DNA from: Sulfurovaceae bacterium
GTDB lineage: Bacteria > Campylobacterota > Campylobacteria > Campylobacterales > Sulfurovaceae
DNA length: 19,572 bases
NCBI GenBank assembly: GCA_029933395.1
Contig: JAOZOG010000001.1
Location: forward strand, 17,529-37,100
Direction: 5' to 3'
Below are positions 8,417-15,405 of this stretch, in pieces. Made by a program: the position numbers and the translations under genes. How positions within the stretch are numbered: the stretch's first letter is position 1; every line of letters begins with the position of its first letter. The notes below the pieces were generated by a model. The model was given only the letters and a program-made list of their open reading frames with translations, did not search any database and was not told where the DNA came from.

Positions 8417-8489
8417 TATAATTTTGTGAAATCAGGCTGTCAGGAGGTGCTCCTAACCTAATTTGGGGTATAATTTTGTGGATTATACC
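8417..8489. promoter_or_regulatory. Divergent promoter region between secG and the BioC-like gene
   Basis: The 111-bp divergent gap holds two TATAAT boxes on the + strand (8417-8422 and 8469-8474), each the start of the same 12-base direct repeat TATAATTTTGTG (8417-8428, 8469-8480). The second sits in a perfect 8-bp inverted repeat, GGTATAAT (8467-8474) and ATTATACC (8482-8489), with a 7-bp spacer, so TATAAT is presented on both strands from nearly the same place. A further small palindrome, AGGAG-GTG-CTCCT, lies at 8442-8454. For secG, CTGACA followed at 17-18 bp by TTATAT/TATATA on the minus strand is another possible promoter. Confidence 0.6.
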
Positions 8490-8512
8490 TAAAATAAATG
8501 AAAATGAGTTAA

Positions 8513-9220
8513 ATGGATATGAGGGCTGCTCAGGAGTTTTCCCGCTTTGCCAATACGTATGGACGGCACAACCGTATTCAGGCCAAAGTGGCAAAAAAAC
8601 TCGTTTCGATGCTCCCAAAAAAACAATATGGAACGATTCTGGATCTGGGTTGCGGAGGCGGAGAAGTTTATCGTAATCTGGAAACTCAGGATATCACCTT
8701 TGATCAGTTGACGGCAGCAGATATCTCGGAAGAGATGCTGCAGCTCCACCCGACAGATAAGCGCGTTACAAAAGTTCAGTGTGATTTCAGCCACCCCAAT
8801 GGTTTGGCGCAGCTCCCCTTTGATCGGTATGATCTGTTGCTCTCCTCATCGGCACTGCAGTGGAGCAGTGATCTGGACTTGACACTTTCGCTGCTCGCTT
8901 CTGTTTCGGGGCATTTTTATTTCGCTATCTTTACGTCCGGTACCTTTCGATCGCTCCATCAGTGTGCCGGTATCACTTCGCCCATTCGAAGCGAAACGGA
9001 GCTCAAAGAGACAGTAGGCCGATACTATGATGCAGTGTTTGAAACGATACACTATACGCTACAATTTGACTCAGTCTATAAAATGCTGCGATATATCAAG
9101 GAGAGCGGTACGAGCAGTGGCGAACGGCGCCTGAGTTACGCCCAGACGAAACAATTGCTGGAGGCCTATCCCTATGACTACCTTGAGTTTGAAGTCCTTT
9201 TTGTGAGCCCAAAAAGTTAA
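8513..9220 (+). CDS. BioC-like SAM-dependent methyltransferase (probable malonyl-ACP O-methyltransferase)
   Basis: 235 aa class I methyltransferase. SAM-binding motif I is LDLGCGGG (43-50), followed by a DISEEML acidic-strand region (70-76). The opening FSRFANTYGRHNRIQ (9-23) and the SSSALQWSSDLD segment (111-122) are arranged as in BioC, which methylates malonyl-ACP to start pimelate synthesis for biotin. No other biotin gene is adjacent, so the assignment rests on these motifs alone; a generic type 11 methyltransferase is the alternative. The ATG has only a weak Shine-Dalgarno (TGAG). Divergent from secG. Confidence 0.68.
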   Translation: MDMRAAQEFSRFANTYGRHNRIQAKVAKKLVSMLPKKQYGTILDLGCGGGEVYRNLETQDITFDQLTAADISEEMLQLHPTDKRVTKVQCDFSHPNGLAQLPFDRYDLLLSSSALQWSSDLDLTLSLLASVSGHFYFAIFTSGTFRSLHQCAGITSPIRSETELKETVGRYYDAVFETIHYTLQFDSVYKMLRYIKESGTSSGERRLSYAQTKQLLEAYPYDYLEFEVLFVSPKS

Positions 9221-9221
9221 T

Positions 9222-9287
9222 ATTTGTTATAACTATGATATACTATTTAAAATATGAATTATTTATGAAAAGAAGGAGTATACTGAA
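9222..9287 (+). promoter_or_regulatory. AT-rich leader and ribosome binding site of the repeat protein gene
   Basis: The 67-bp gap is very AT-rich compared with the coding sequence around it. TATGAT and TATACT overlap in about 9234-9244 and could serve as a -10. AAGGAG at 9273-9278, 9 nt before the ATG at 9288, is the clear ribosome binding site and fixes the start. Confidence 0.5.
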
Positions 9288-10088
9288 ATGAGATGGTATC
9301 AAAAAATAATTGTGGGTGCAGCAGGATTTCTCATTCTGAGTTCCATGAGTTATGCGGAGCACATCTGGGTCGGACTTTATGCCAAGGGGACAAAGATGAC
9401 GGCACAGTCGCTGATCAGCAGAGAGAATGTACTCGATATGATGGATGCGATAGAGACAGAGTGGCGAAAAGGTTTTTATTTGATCGATCTTGAGCAGGGT
9501 CGTCGTGCCTGGATGGGTATTTTTGCCAAAGGAACCGGCTATACGGCACAGTCCTATCTGCACAGCAGCAACTGGCGAAAATTTCTCGATGGTGTCGAGA
9601 AGAAAAAAGCCAAAGGGTATGATCTGATCGATCTCGAGTATGGTGATGCCGAGTGGGTCGGTATTTTCGCCAAAGGCACAGGGTACAAAGATCAGGTTTT
9701 CTCCAGCAATCGCGAGTGGAAAGATTTTCGCAAGACGATTAAATCCTACTGGGAAAAAGGGTATGCCCTGACAGAAGTTGAGGCCGGAGGCGGCCGGTGG
9801 GTCGGTATTTTCGCCAAAGGCACAGGATACAAAGATCAGAGTTATGTCAGCCTGGATGAGTGGAGTGGAATACGAAAAGTGATTCGCGAGCGATGGGAAA
9901 ACGGCTATATGGTGACCAGGCTGGAGTATGGCGAAGGGCGCTGGTTTGCACTGTTTGCCAAGGGTATGCCATGGACAGAAGAGGCATATACCAGCACCTA
10001 TGGGTGGGAGCGCTTCCGTGCAACACTCAAAAAATACTGGAAAAATCAATATGACGTCATCGGCATCGCCAGCGGATGGAATGACTAG
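9288..10088 (+). CDS. Secreted protein of five exact 48-residue repeats (DUF7477-like?)
   Basis: 266 aa. Residues 1-23 form a Sec signal peptide (basic start, hydrophobic core, SYA before the cut), so the protein is exported to the periplasm or outside. The mature part is five tandem repeats starting at W27, W75, W123, W171 and W219, a period of exactly 48 residues. Consensus: W-[VM]-G-[IL]-[FY]-AKGTGY-x2-QSY, then about 12 residues with a central Trp, a charged helix-like stretch, W-x-[KN]-GY and a short hydrophobic strand. Repeats 3 and 4 are nearly identical even in DNA: 9654-9695 and 9798-9839 differ at one of 42 bases. From memory, the GTGY...Q...W..GY pattern resembles the DUF7477 repeats at the C-terminus of plant MUT9-like kinases; this is inference. 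Function unknown; own promoter and strong AAGGAG. Confidence 0.85.
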   Translation: MRWYQKIIVGAAGFLILSSMSYAEHIWVGLYAKGTKMTAQSLISRENVLDMMDAIETEWRKGFYLIDLEQGRRAWMGIFAKGTGYTAQSYLHSSNWRKFLDGVEKKKAKGYDLIDLEYGDAEWVGIFAKGTGYKDQVFSSNREWKDFRKTIKSYWEKGYALTEVEAGGGRWVGIFAKGTGYKDQSYVSLDEWSGIRKVIRERWENGYMVTRLEYGEGRWFALFAKGMPWTEEAYTSTYGWERFRATLKKYWKNQYDVIGIASGWND

Positions 10089-10122
10089 CCGAAATCAATT
10101 TTATATAACCATAGCTACAAGG

Positions 10123-10140
10123 CAGAGCGAATAAGCTCTG
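10123..10140. terminator. Possible hairpin between convergent genes
   Basis: CAGAGC-GAATAA-GCTCTG, a 6-bp stem with a 6-nt loop, lies between the end of the repeat-protein gene and the end of the polymerase X gene. Its placement fits a shared terminator, but neither strand shows a proper T-tract, so support is weak. Confidence 0.3.
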
Positions 10141-10142
10141 GC

Positions 10143-11870
10143 TTAAGGCCTCATCTTCTTCAAATATTTTTTCAATTCTTTCAAACTTTTCGTATTGAGC
10201 ACATCGCTTTTCTCCAGCCATCCTCTTCGTGCCTGTCCAATACCATAGGTCATCAGGTCGAGATCTCTGACCGAGTGGGCATCGGTAGAGATGGCAATAG
10301 GAACTCCCGCCTCTTTGGCCATCCTGCAGTGGATATCGGTGAGGTCGAGGCGGTCGGGTTGGGCATTGAGCTCGAGAATACAGCCCCGATGAGTACAAGC
10401 TTTGATCACTGCTTCCATATCGACTTCATAGGGTTCACGCAGGCCGATGAGTCTTCCCGTGGGATGGGCAAGTATGGAGAAGTAGGGATCCTCCATCGCT
10501 TTGAGGATGCGTCGGGTCTGCGCCTTTTTGGAAAGCTTCAGTTTGTAGTGGACGGCACAAACGACGAGATCGAGTTCTTTCAATAGTGTATCCGGTAGAT
10601 CCAGCCTGCCATCTTCAAGGATATCGACTTCGGCAGATTTCAAAATGGTGATCCCCTCCAGCTCTTCATTGAGCCTGTCGATTACTTCGAGCTGCTTTCG
10701 TACCCGTTTCTCATCGAGCCCATGTGCGATAGTGAGGTGCTTGGTATGGTCAGTGATGGCGATATATTCATACCCTTTCTCCCTGGCCGCCATTGCCATC
10801 TCCCGCAGGCTGCCCGCGCCATCCGAATCAGTCGTATGGATATGCAGATCACCCCGTATCTCCCCCTCTTCGATCAATCTGGGGAGTCTGTGTTCGCCGG
10901 CCAGAAGGATCTCTCCACGATTCTCACGCATCTCGGGCTCTATGTAGTCGAGCCCCAGATTCTTATAAATATCAGCCTCTTTCTTCCCCGCGATTCTTTT
11001 GTCCGCCTTGAAGATACCGTATTCGTTGATCTTCAATCCACGCTTCACGGCCATTTTTCGCAAGGCGATATTGTGCGCTTTGGAGCCGGTAAAGTGATGC
11101 AGTGCTGCGCCATAGGCATCTTTGGGAACGACTCTGAGATCGACCTGTATACCGCTCTTGAGTGTGACGGAGGATCGCGTCGGCCCCTTCATGATAATCT
11201 TGTCGACTTCCTGAAGTGTCGTGAATCGATCCATCATATCGCTGCCGGCTTCGCAGGAGGCTACGATGTCGATATCGTGTACCGTCTCTCTTCTTCGCCT
11301 GATGCTTCCGGCTATTTCGATCGAGAGGAGTCTGTGGGATCTCTTCAGCGATTTGATAATCTCTTTGGCAACCGGGTCTGCTTCAAAAAGCCGATAGCGC
11401 TTCTCTTCATACGTTTTCTCCTCCAGCCCTTTTGCAATACTCTCGATCAGTTTGGGGCCAAAGCCGGGCAATTTTTCCACATCACCTTTCTGTAGTGCTT
11501 TTTTGAGGTCCTGCAGCGAATTGATATGCAGTTCTTTGTGAAGCTGCTGTACTCTTCTGGGGCCAAGTCCCGGTATCCTGAGCAGTGTCTCGAGCTCCGG
11601 AGAGCTGGATGCTTTCAGTCTTTTTAGAAAGGAGAGCTCCCCTGTCTGCACAATCTCGATGATTTTTTGGGAGAGCTCTTTTCCGATCCCCCTCAGCGTG
11701 GTCAGGTCGAAGCCCTCCTCGACCAGATCCGCCATATTTTTGGAAGAGGAGAGAATGGTGCGTGCCGCATTTCTGTAGGCTCTGACCCTGAATGGGTTCT
11801 CTCCCGCAATATCGAGGAGATCTGCTATTTCGGCGAAAATGGAAGCGATATATTGATTGGTAACTCGCAT
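10143..11870 (-). CDS. polX: DNA polymerase/3'-5' exonuclease PolX (PHP-containing family X polymerase)
   Basis: 575 aa, the usual length of bacterial PolX, a gap-filling repair polymerase with Mn-dependent 3'-5' exonuclease and AP-endonuclease activities. Order: N-terminal helix-hairpin-helix modules (about 1-150, with LRGIGKELSQKI at 59-70, IPGLGPRRV at 99-107, LPGFGPKL at 134-141), the polymerase nucleotidyl-transferase core with GSIRRRRETVHDID (188-201) giving D199 and D201, and the third Asp in VDLRV (D244). The C-terminal PHP domain keeps its metal ligands: GDLHIHTTDSDG (340-351), TDHTKH (373-378), E414, H441, H469 and STDAH (528-532). The frame stays open to 11969, but the start at 11870 is chosen because it matches family N-termini, has AGGGAAAAG just before it, and avoids overlap with the divergent DUF72 gene. 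Confidence 0.95.
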   Translation of the reverse strand: MRVTNQYIASIFAEIADLLDIAGENPFRVRAYRNAARTILSSSKNMADLVEEGFDLTTLRGIGKELSQKIIEIVQTGELSFLKRLKASSSPELETLLRIPGLGPRRVQQLHKELHINSLQDLKKALQKGDVEKLPGFGPKLIESIAKGLEEKTYEEKRYRLFEADPVAKEIIKSLKRSHRLLSIEIAGSIRRRRETVHDIDIVASCEAGSDMMDRFTTLQEVDKIIMKGPTRSSVTLKSGIQVDLRVVPKDAYGAALHHFTGSKAHNIALRKMAVKRGLKINEYGIFKADKRIAGKKEADIYKNLGLDYIEPEMRENRGEILLAGEHRLPRLIEEGEIRGDLHIHTTDSDGAGSLREMAMAAREKGYEYIAITDHTKHLTIAHGLDEKRVRKQLEVIDRLNEELEGITILKSAEVDILEDGRLDLPDTLLKELDLVVCAVHYKLKLSKKAQTRRILKAMEDPYFSILAHPTGRLIGLREPYEVDMEAVIKACTHRGCILELNAQPDRLDLTDIHCRMAKEAGVPIAISTDAHSVRDLDLMTYGIGQARRGWLEKSDVLNTKSLKELKKYLKKMRP

Positions 11871-11887
11871 CTTTTCCCTTTTTTCGT

Positions 11888-11893
11888 TATGAT
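11888..11893 (+). promoter_or_regulatory. Possible -10 box placing the DUF72 transcript start at its ATG
   Basis: TATGAT ends 6 bp before the ATG at 11900. With normal spacing transcription would begin at about the A of the start codon. No Shine-Dalgarno is visible in the 29-bp gap shared with polX. Confidence 0.35.
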
Positions 11894-11899
11894 TGGCCC

Positions 11900-12628
11900 A
11901 TGAATTTGCATATAGGAACCTCCGGTTTTTACTATGATCACTGGATAGGGAAATGCTACCCCGAGACAATCTCCAAACGTGATCTCCTGCACTATTTTGT
12001 GCAAAAATTCAAAACGGTAGAAATCAACAGCACATTCTACCATCTTCCAAGACAGAGTACTATTGCGCACTGGCTTGAAGTGTCCCCCGATGATTTTCTT
12101 TTCACGCTCAAAGCAAACAGAAGTATTACGCACATCAAAAAACTGAAGGATGCCGGAAAGGAGGTCAGAACATTCATACACCTGATCAAGCCGATGAAGG
12201 AAAAACTCGGTGTCATTCTTTTTCAGCTTCCTCCCAGTCTCAAGCTGGATATTGGACTTCTGGACAACTTCCTCTCGGGACTTCCAAAAGGATACAGATA
12301 TGCCCTTGAGTTCAGGCATGCTTCCTGGATGGATCAGGTGGTTTTCGATCTGCTGGCACTGCATAGTGTGGGTTTTTGTATCAATGATTTTGGAAAAAAG
12401 CAGACACCCCGGATAGTGACGGCTCCTTTTGTCTATCTACGAATGCATGGCCCCGGAGGACGATATAATGGCAAATATGACAAAGAGCAGATTGCAGCAT
12501 TGTGTGCCGCGATCAAACGCTTTGTCGCGGACGGGAAAGAGGTTTTCTGCTATTTCAACAATGATATGGAGGGGTATGCCTGGGAGAATGCGCAGGAGCT
12601 GATAGTACTTTGCGCCAAAGTTCGATAG
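11900..12628 (+). CDS. DUF72 (YecE-like) family protein
   Basis: 242 aa, typical of DUF72, a TIM-barrel-like family of unknown biochemical role. Recognised by the opening HIGTSGFYYDHWIGKCYP (4-21), then VEINSTFYHLP (40-50), FLFTLKANRSITH (66-78), a LFQLPPS strand (108-114), LEFRHASW (136-143) and YLRMHGP (179-185). These are the conserved polar motifs of the family and all are intact. It is divergent from polX with only 29 bp between start codons, so the two promoters must overlap each other's coding region or 5' ends. It converges with the phosphoribosyltransferase gene 15 bp downstream. The shared promoter zone with a repair polymerase is only a weak hint of function. Confidence 0.9.
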   Translation: MNLHIGTSGFYYDHWIGKCYPETISKRDLLHYFVQKFKTVEINSTFYHLPRQSTIAHWLEVSPDDFLFTLKANRSITHIKKLKDAGKEVRTFIHLIKPMKEKLGVILFQLPPSLKLDIGLLDNFLSGLPKGYRYALEFRHASWMDQVVFDLLALHSVGFCINDFGKKQTPRIVTAPFVYLRMHGPGGRYNGKYDKEQIAALCAAIKRFVADGKEVFCYFNNDMEGYAWENAQELIVLCAKVR

Positions 12629-12643
12629 CTTCTGCCCATCTGA

Positions 12644-13267
12644 CTACTCTGCCTTTTGCATAATCTCCAGCACCTCTTCGTCACTGACATCGTACCAGTT
12701 CTCATAAACCTGTGCGACAGCATAGAAATTGGGTGGGGATTCCAGCACGACAACCCCGTCTACCAGCTCTCTAAACTCCTGGATGGCATGGTATCCGGCA
12801 ACCGGCACGGCAACGATGATCTTTTCTGCCCCCTGTTTTTTGCATAGTGTGACTGCCGCATGCATTGTCGAACCCATAGCAATGCCATCATCGACCAGTA
12901 TCACGGTACGGCCTTCGATTTCAGGCAGCGGTTTCCCACCCCTGAGTCTTGCGATACGTCTTTGTATTTCGCCGATCTGCTGCTGGATGATCTCTTCGAT
13001 GAGGGCATCCGGTACGGCCATTGAGGCTGCCTCATTAATGTAGAGGCTGCCATCCTCGGCGATTGCACCAAAACCGCTTTCGGGATTGTCGGGATAGGGA
13101 AGTTTGCGGCAGATCAAGAGTGAAAAGTCTGCATTCAGTGCTTTTGCTACTTCATAGCCTATTTCCACACCGCCACGCGGTATCGCCAGGATCAGAGGAT
13201 CACTCTTTCTGTATTCCTGCAGGGCCACCGCCAGTTTTTTGCCTGCATCACTGCGATCTCTGAACAT
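12644..13267 (-). CDS. Phosphoribosyltransferase-domain protein
   Basis: 207 aa type I PRTase fold. The PRPP-binding motif TVILVDDGIAMGSTM (121-135) is intact with its D126-D127 pair. The N-terminal PLILAIPRGGVEIGYEVA (24-41) supplies the pyrophosphate-loop strand. This form (PRGGVEIGYEVA, an ICRKL strand, then ESGFGAIAEDG) matches a widespread group annotated only as phosphoribosyltransferase; the substrate is unknown. It is not PyrE, Upp or Hpt by motif. Start supported by GGGAG 4 nt upstream (minus strand). It lies 10 bp downstream of the beta-barrel gene on the same strand, so it is probably cotranscribed with it. Confidence 0.87.
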   Translation of the reverse strand: MFRDRSDAGKKLAVALQEYRKSDPLILAIPRGGVEIGYEVAKALNADFSLLICRKLPYPDNPESGFGAIAEDGSLYINEAASMAVPDALIEEIIQQQIGEIQRRIARLRGGKPLPEIEGRTVILVDDGIAMGSTMHAAVTLCKKQGAEKIIVAVPVAGYHAIQEFRELVDGVVVLESPPNFYAVAQVYENWYDVSDEEVLEIMQKAE

Positions 13268-13277
13268 TGTACTCCCG

Positions 13278-13958
13278 CTAAAATCTGTAGCTTACGCCAA
13301 CATTGATCGTATCTGCTGAACTCTCCTGGGTGGATTCGCTATCGAAACCATAGTAATCTATTGTGCCGTCATAAAGATTGGCGTAGTCTGCAAAGAGCAA
13401 AATATTGGGCGTGATCGCATAAGAGGCACCCAGTCCCCAAGAGAAATCGTTATCGTCCAACAGGTCCCATCCCGGTTCCCCGGTGACGGATACCCCCGAC
13501 AGTCCAAGCAGGGCATAGACGGAGAGTTCGTTGCTGACCGGGTACATAGGCTTGAGATAGAGCCCCCAGGCATCGAAATCTGCATAGCTTCCTGCAGGCG
13601 TGGGATAGAGTGGCGGATAATTGCTGGAGACAGTGTAGTCTCCATCACCAAATGACATCCAGTATCTGAATTCAAATGCAATATAGGGATTGTATTGATA
13701 TCCTCCCTGAAAGAGAAGCGCATTGTAGTCGATATCTGTCTGAACCGAGAGGCCTGAGTTGGGGAAATACTCGTAATAGTCATCTTCTACATTGGTATAA
13801 CCATACGCCAGACCTGCATAAAAGCCTGTACCGAAATGCTGTTGCTGGAGAAAGGAGTTTCCTGCGGTACCACTGTAATTGCTATAGTATTCGTCAGCAA
13901 AAACATATGAATTTATCGCAAAGAAAGCGATCGCAGAAAGTAATAATTTTTTAGTCAT
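13278..13958 (-). CDS. Small outer-membrane beta-barrel protein
   Basis: 226 aa with a clean signal peptide (1-21: MTKK, hydrophobic core, VFA before DEYY). The mature protein is rich in Tyr, Gly, Ser and Asp and built of short alternating strands such as GFYAGLAYGYTNV, ALLFQGGYQYNPYIAFEFRYW and ILLFADYANLY, ending in GVSYRF with the terminal aromatic typical of barrels inserted by BamA. Size and pattern fit an 8-strand OmpA/OmpW/opacity-like porin domain (OMP_b-brl family); no OmpA-like peptidoglycan domain is present. The frame is open upstream to 14060, but the start at 13958 is preferred because it begins the signal peptide and has AAGGAAG just upstream. Upstream, TATAAT on the minus strand (14019-14024 on +) gives a leader of about 55 nt. 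Confidence 0.85.
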   Translation of the reverse strand: MTKKLLLSAIAFFAINSYVFADEYYSNYSGTAGNSFLQQQHFGTGFYAGLAYGYTNVEDDYYEYFPNSGLSVQTDIDYNALLFQGGYQYNPYIAFEFRYWMSFGDGDYTVSSNYPPLYPTPAGSYADFDAWGLYLKPMYPVSNELSVYALLGLSGVSVTGEPGWDLLDDNDFSWGLGASYAITPNILLFADYANLYDGTIDYYGFDSESTQESSADTINVGVSYRF

Positions 13959-14018
13959 TTTTCTTCCTTGTGTCGAAATAGCCAAAGTAACGAGGCAGTC
14001 TCGAATTTGATACGTCTT

Positions 14019-14024
14019 ATTATA
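14019..14024 (-). promoter_or_regulatory. Probable -10 box of the beta-barrel/phosphoribosyltransferase operon
   Basis: Perfect TATAAT on the minus strand, about 60 bp before the beta-barrel start. A short CGAG-GCAGT-CTCG palindrome (13991-14003) lies in the expected leader. Confidence 0.55.
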
Positions 14025-14146
14025 GAAGAAATTTGTATAAAAAAAGGAACAACGATTCATTTTTTTGCCGGATAGAATCCCAATTGTTTCAAAAATGCCT
14101 TATTGGTTGTTTTTGCTCTTTAATATCCCCTTCATAGCAGATTTGA

Positions 14147-14152
14147 TATGAT
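14147..14152 (+). promoter_or_regulatory. Probable -10 box of the yajQ gene
   Basis: TATGAT 27 bp before the ATG. The gene start is supported by AGGAG at 14169-14173, 6 nt before the ATG. Confidence 0.5.
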
Positions 14153-14179
14153 TGCCAAAACTACAGTCAGGAGCAGCAG

Positions 14180-14677
14180 ATGGCAAAAGAGCACTATTTC
14201 GATATTACGGCCAAGTTGGATATGATGGAGTTGAAAAATGCGATCGTTATGGCAGAGAAAGAGGTGGCAACCCGCTTCGACTTCAAGGGTTTGATGGCAG
14301 AGATCAGCCTGAACGAGAAGGCCAAAACCCTGACGCTCAGTTCATCGAGTGACAGCAAGATCGATGCCCTCAAAGATATTCTGATATCCAAACTGATCAA
14401 GCGGGGCATCGCGGGCAAATCCCTCGAAGAGGTCAAGACAGAAGGAATCAGCGGCGGCAACACGAAAGTGATCTATCGCATCGTCGATACGATCGACAAA
14501 GATGAGGCCAAGCAGATTGTCAAGGCGATCAAAGCGATGAAACGCAAAGTTACCCCTTCGATACAGGGAGATGAGGTACGCGTCAGCGGTAAAAAGATCG
14601 ATGATTTGCAGGCAGTGATGGCAGAGGTCAAAACCCTCGACCTCAAAGCACCGCTGGTTTTTGGCAATTTTAAATAA
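14180..14677 (+). CDS. YajQ-family (DUF520) nucleotide-binding protein
   Basis: 165 aa, close to the usual 160-163 of the family. The N-terminus HYFDITAKLDMMELKNAI (5-22), followed by ATRFDFKG (30-37), is diagnostic of YajQ, as are the later VIYRIVDTIDKDEAKQIVKAIK stretch and the Gly-Asn-Phe-Lys end. Family members fold as two RRM-like domains and bind nucleic acid or nucleotides; a Xanthomonas homologue binds cyclic di-GMP. The role here is not shown by context: it is transcribed alone, divergent from the beta-barrel operon and convergent with the 2H phosphoesterase gene. Confidence 0.94.
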   Translation: MAKEHYFDITAKLDMMELKNAIVMAEKEVATRFDFKGLMAEISLNEKAKTLTLSSSSDSKIDALKDILISKLIKRGIAGKSLEEVKTEGISGGNTKVIYRIVDTIDKDEAKQIVKAIKAMKRKVTPSIQGDEVRVSGKKIDDLQAVMAEVKTLDLKAPLVFGNFK

Positions 14678-14725
14678 AGGGTATCTTCAAAGCCCGCTCT
14701 TAAAAATATTTGGCCCGCAAAATCT

Positions 14726-14759
14726 TCCAGCCAGTAGAATGGGCAGCTATATGGCTGGA
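14726..14759. terminator. Possible terminator hairpin for yajQ
   Basis: TCCAGCCA (14726-14733) and TGGCTGGA (14752-14759) form an 8-bp stem with an 18-nt loop, about 50 bp after the yajQ stop. A short TTT follows on the + strand. The right arm overlaps the last codons of the convergent phosphoesterase gene. Confidence 0.3.
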
Positions 14760-15247
14760 TTTCCCCACCTGCAAAGATATTCAGGCCCTTCCCCGTGTAG
14801 TCTGCTTTCGTAGAGGATGATCTCTCTCTTTACCTCCCCAAGTATCCTCTCTTTGTATTTGATGATCAATGCTTTGTAGTTTCGATAGTCGTGAATTTTT
14901 TTGATGCGACAGAGGGTGATGTGCGGCTTGAAGCGATAGAGGTCGAATCCTGCCTCTTTGAACTCTGCAGCTTTGTCATAGAGGAGTTTGTTTGCTGCAT
15001 CGGCAAAAAAGATTCTGGGAGGTCGCCCGAAATAGCCCACCCCTGCGATCTCCACTTCTTGCTGTAGTGCCGGTATGTTTTGCATCATTTTGATGACGGA
15101 CTCCTCGTCACTTCTCTCGCCCAGAAATACCCAGGTGAGATGGAGATGCTCCTCTTTGACCCACTTGCCTTCGATGATACCGTCAAAATCATTTCGGATC
15201 CCGGCATAGTTATCCAGTATGATGGGGGAGGCGATAAAGAGTCGCAT
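14747..15247 (-). CDS. thpR: RNA 2',3'-cyclic phosphodiesterase (ThpR/LigT, 2H family)
   Basis: 166 aa, slightly short for the family. Both catalytic HxT motifs are present: HLT at 36-38, in HLHLTWVFLG, and HIT at 109-111, in RFKPHITLCRIK, the signature of 2H phosphoesterases. The MRLFIA start and the GVGYFGRPPRIFFA strand (69-82) are as in ThpR. The enzyme hydrolyses 2',3'-cyclic phosphates on RNA ends and shows 2'-5' ligase activity in vitro. Single gene on the minus strand; AAAGG lies about 7 nt before the ATG, and ATATT-like sequence 25-30 bp upstream may be the -10. Confidence 0.9.
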   Translation of the reverse strand: MRLFIASPIILDNYAGIRNDFDGIIEGKWVKEEHLHLTWVFLGERSDEESVIKMMQNIPALQQEVEIAGVGYFGRPPRIFFADAANKLLYDKAAEFKEAGFDLYRFKPHITLCRIKKIHDYRNYKALIIKYKERILGEVKREIILYESRLHGEGPEYLCRWGNPAI

Positions 15248-15405
15248 TGTATGCCTTTCTTTGATTGTGAAAATATAACTTTCCCTAAAGATAGTTTACA
15301 CTGTTTTTCTTGCTTGAGAGATGCACAGCTGCAACATCATTACTGATCCACTCTGGTACACTGCCCTCCGGAAAGAATTGGCCTATCAAAAAATTGGAGA
15401 TACAA

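Noticed and set aside
9654..9839. Direct repeats with 144-bp spacing, considered as a CRISPR-like or satellite array
   Set aside because: The spacing is exactly 48 codons and the repeats are in frame within a signal-peptide protein, so they are coding repeats.
9243..10049. Long open frame (268 codons) antisense to the 48-residue repeat protein
   Set aside because: It is open because the sense repeats share codon phase; it lacks a ribosome binding site and recognisable domains, and the sense strand has a signal peptide and strong AAGGAG.
10722..11495. 257-codon open frame antisense to polX
   Set aside because: Lies wholly inside the intact PolX coding sequence and shows no domain or initiation signal.
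11871..11969. N-terminal extension of PolX by 33 residues
   Set aside because: The extension overlaps the divergent DUF72 gene, resembles no PolX N-terminus, and the internal ATG at 11870 has a good ribosome binding site.
13959..14060. N-terminal extension of the beta-barrel protein by 34 residues
   Set aside because: It would bury the signal peptide, and it spans the likely -10 box.
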